Both the position numbers and the translations under genes were made by a program. From an uncultured Oscillospiraceae bacterium (lineage in GTDB: Bacteria > Bacillota > Clostridia > Oscillospirales > Acutalibacteraceae): a DNA stretch of 6,109 bases. The stretch lies in contig USLV01000087.1 of NCBI GenBank assembly GCA_900555705.1, positions 1-6,109 on the forward strand. Direction: 5' to 3'. The notes beneath the pieces are model-generated. The model did not search any database and was not told the DNA's origin. It saw only the letters and a list, made by a program, of their open reading frames with translations. This document shows, piece after piece, positions 5,027 through 6,109 of this stretch (position 1 is the first letter of the stretch; each line of letters begins with the position of its first letter).

Positions 5027-6109
5027 ATGTATCGTTTCAAGGGATTTACCGAAAAGGCCAACACGGCGCTGAATCTGGCGATCCAGTCCGCCGAGCAGCT
5101 TGGCCACACCTATATCGGCACCGAGCACATCGTGCTCGGCCTGCTGCAGGAGGGAACCGGCGTCGCCGCTTCCGTCCTCGGCGGTCGCGGCATCACCGCC
5201 GCCGCCTATCAACAGAAGATCATCGAGGCGCAGTCCTGCGGCCAGCAGAGCGACCTGACCCCGGCGGATTTTACCCCACGGGCCAAAAAGTCGATGGAGC
5301 TGGCGGTTGCCGAGGCGGCGGCCATGCAGCACGGCTATGTCGGCACCGAGCATATTCTGCTCGCCGTTTTACAGGACGGCAGCAGTGTGGCGGTGCGGCT
5401 GCTGGGGATTCTCGGCGGCCGGACGGATGAGCTCGTCGAGGACATTGCCCGGGCAATCGGCATCGCACCGCCGCAGGCGGTCACCGAGGGCGGCCGAAGC
5501 AGCAAGAGTGCACAGGGAAAGGGTGGCGGCAAGACGCCGACCCTCGATCAGTTCGGTCGTGACCTGACCCGCCTCGCAAAAGAGGGGAAAATCGACCCGG
5601 TGATCGGTCGTGCGGCCGAGATCGAGCGGGTGATCCAGATTCTCTCCCGCCGAACCAAAAACAACCCCTGCCTGATCGGCGAGCCGGGCGTTGGCAAAAC
5701 CGCCATCGCCGAGGGGCTGGCGCAGAAAATCGCAAATGACGAGGTGCCGGAGCTGCTGCGCGGCAAGCGCGTCGTGACGCTGGATCTGACCGGTATGGTC
5801 GCGGGCACCAAGTATCGCGGCGATTTCGAGGAGCGCATCAAAAACGCGATCGACGAGGTGATCCAGTCGGGCGATGTCATCCTCTTCATCGACGAGATCC
5901 ATACCCTGATCGGAGCGGGCTCGGCGGAGGGAGCGGTTGACGCCGCGAACATCCTCAAGCCGTCGCTGGCGCGGGGTGAGCTGCAAATTATCGGCGCAAC
6001 GACGCTGGACGAATACCGCAAACACATCGAGAAGGACGCGGCGCTCGAGCGCCGGTTCCAGCCGGTGACGGTGGAGGAGCCGTCGGTCGCGGATACCGTT
6101 GCCATGCTC
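5027..6109 (+). CDS. clpC: ClpC, AAA+ unfoldase of the ClpCP protease (N-terminal 361 residues, cut by window end)
   Basis: ClpC unfolds proteins and threads them into ClpP; with McsB it degrades arginine-phosphorylated proteins. The frame is open to the window end, and the M-domain, second ATPase and ClpP-binding loop are beyond it. The N-domain shows its two repeats, YIGTEHIVLGLLQEG (29-43) and YVGTEHILLAVLQDG (104-118); Glu33 and Glu108 correspond to the phosphoarginine-binding Glu residues of Bacillus ClpC. A Gly/Ser/Lys-rich linker (about 154-170) leads to the first AAA+ core: Walker A GEPGVGKT (218-225), pore loop GTKYRGDFEER (260-270), Walker B VILFIDE (284-290), sensor-1 GATT (323-326) and the arginine-finger region ALERRF (339-344). 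AGGAG (5014-5018) lies eight bases before the ATG. The gene starts 31 bases after mcsB, with no separate promoter seen. ClpE or ClpB are less likely given the N-domain and operon position. Confidence 0.96.
   Translation, partial: MYRFKGFTEKANTALNLAIQSAEQLGHTYIGTEHIVLGLLQEGTGVAASVLGGRGITAAAYQQKIIEAQSCGQQSDLTPADFTPRAKKSMELAVAEAAAMQHGYVGTEHILLAVLQDGSSVAVRLLGILGGRTDELVEDIARAIGIAPPQAVTEGGRSSKSAQGKGGGKTPTLDQFGRDLTRLAKEGKIDPVIGRAAEIERVIQILSRRTKNNPCLIGEPGVGKTAIAEGLAQKIANDEVPELLRGKRVVTLDLTGMVAGTKYRGDFEERIKNAIDEVIQSGDVILFIDEIHTLIGAGSAEGAVDAANILKPSLARGELQIIGATTLDEYRKHIEKDAALERRFQPVTVEEPSVADTVAML

Noticed and set aside
1..6109. CRISPR arrays, insertion sequences, tRNA or rRNA genes, phage attachment sites
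   Set aside because: Nothing with repeat-spacer structure, transposase motifs or RNA gene signatures was found on either strand.

Overview
This window looks like chromosomal DNA from a Gram-positive, low-GC-phylum (Firmicutes/Bacillota) bacterium. It is most likely a GC-rich member of the Clostridia such as an Oscillospirales-type gut bacterium. The main reasons are the intact ctsR-mcsA-mcsB-clpC gene order with CtsR boxes in front of it, strong AGGAGG ribosome binding sites on nearly every gene, a DUF4173-type membrane protein, and a tiny Cys-rich hydrophobic protein of a kind common in clostridia. The placement is inference; there is no rRNA or other phylogenetic marker in the window.

Left part (1-925), minus strand: a two-gene unit reading out of the window. 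A family I inorganic pyrophosphatase gene (ppa, 167-715) is followed, with a 4-base ATGA overlap, by the first 56 codons of an isochorismatase/nicotinamidase-like cysteine hydrolase (1-170, cut by the window edge). A good sigma-A-type promoter for this unit lies at 760-788. The 716-925 gap is a divergent promoter region. Facing right it holds an almost ideal TTGACA-N17-TATCAT promoter (866-894) with two small palindromes on and next to it, which look like an operator.

Middle (926-3000): a 529-residue multipass membrane protein of the DUF4173 type (926-2515, plus) faces a 36-residue Cys-rich membrane peptide gene on the minus strand (2608-2718), which is easy to miss because of its size. Between the two is a 14-bp perfect hairpin with a T-tract that terminates the small gene. 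The small gene has a sequence matching the late mother-cell sporulation promoter consensus (sigma-K/sigma-E type), so it may be a spore-associated protein.

Right part (2911-6109), plus: the class III heat-shock operon. About 50 bp of back-to-back CtsR boxes overlap the -35 region of an extended -10 promoter and lead into ctsR (repressor), mcsA (zinc-binding adaptor/activator), mcsB (protein arginine kinase, overlapping mcsA by 14 bases) and clpC (AAA+ unfoldase, truncated by the window end after its first ATPase core). In the known system CtsR represses the operon, McsB with McsA phosphorylates arginines on CtsR and on misfolded proteins, and ClpC recognises phosphoarginine through its N-domain and feeds the protein to ClpP. 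The residues needed for these interactions are present here, so the circuit looks functional.

The operon and ppa are conventional. The least described elements are the small Cys-rich gene with its sporulation-like promoter, the palindromes in the DUF4173 promoter, and the unusually dense CtsR operator.
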